6,712 nucleotides of DNA. Source: Candidatus Poseidoniales archaeon (GTDB taxonomy: Archaea; Thermoplasmatota; Poseidoniia; Poseidoniales; Poseidoniaceae). The stretch lies in the NCBI GenBank assembly GCA_012270265.1, contig JAAXIR010000196.1, positions 1 to 6,712 on the forward strand, given 5' to 3'. The translations under genes and the position numbers were made by a program. Each line of letters begins with the position of its first letter. The first letter of the stretch is position 1. The notes under the pieces are model-generated. The model did not search any database. It saw only the letters and a list, made by a program, of their open reading frames with translations, and was not told where the DNA came from. Of the stretch, positions 6,639 through 6,712 are shown piece after piece.

Positions 6639-6711
6639 AGCCACAGGGGAGACTCGAACTCCCGACCTTCTGATTACGAATCAGACGCTCTACCAACTAA
6701 GCCACAGTGGC
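6639..6711 (-). tRNA. tRNA-Thr (anticodon CGU, reads ACG)
   Basis: The minus strand folds into a complete 73-nt cloverleaf. The acceptor stem is GCCACTG with CTGTGGC, with one U-U mismatch at pair 6-67. The D arm runs GCTTAGTTGGTAGAGC. The anticodon stem is TCTGA/TCAGA around the loop TTCGTAA, giving anticodon CGU. The variable loop is AGGTC, and the T arm is GGGAG-TTCGAGT-CTCCC. The discriminator base is U73, and no CCA is encoded, as is common in archaea. G1-C72 and C2-G71 agree with threonine identity. There is no intron. The 5' end is one base from the window edge, so its promoter is outside. Confidence 0.95.
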
Positions 6712-6712
6712 G

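Overview
The window looks archaeal and most likely euryarchaeal. A marine group II (Poseidoniales)-like lineage is my best guess, from style rather than from any marker gene. Four things point to archaea: a phosphoglycerate kinase with the archaeal HQSRPG, NGPAGVFE and GGGHT signatures; a tRNA-Thr gene with no encoded CCA; a protein containing recognisable archaeal-type histone folds; and a secreted protein with an acidic stalk and a C-terminal membrane helix. Gene density is high. No stretch over 300 bases lacks a gene, and the largest gap is the roughly 120-bp divergent intergenic region around 5255-5373. I see no insertion sequence, CRISPR array or prophage signature.

Layout. Six genes run leftwards on the minus strand from about 5254 to the left edge. 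In transcription order they are: a secreted, membrane-anchored Ig-like surface protein (5254-4265); a small DUF1801-like protein overlapping its end (4275-3946); a beta-class DNA amino-methyltransferase (3871-2912); an M24 metallopeptidase of the Xaa-Pro dipeptidase type (2862-1606); a 262-residue protein with tandem histone folds (1556-768); and a polytopic membrane protein with an internal duplication that runs off the left edge (765-1). On the plus strand, divergent from the surface protein, lies pgk (5374-6636). It is followed after 2 bases by a convergent minus-strand tRNA-Thr(CGU) gene (6711-6639) that almost fills the right end.

How the genes fit together. pgk and the tRNA are housekeeping genes. 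The leftward genes are close enough (11-nt overlap, then gaps of 74, 49, 49 and 2 nt) to be one or two transcripts, with the 74-nt gap before the methyltransferase as the likeliest break. Their functions do not form a known pathway.

The most notable gene is the histone-fold protein. Its N-terminal half aligns nearly without gaps to a canonical archaeal histone twice in succession. A strongly acidic linker and a third helical, histone-like unit follow. It lies two genes downstream of a solitary DNA methyltransferase, so a chromatin-related role for this cluster is a reasonable but unproven hypothesis.
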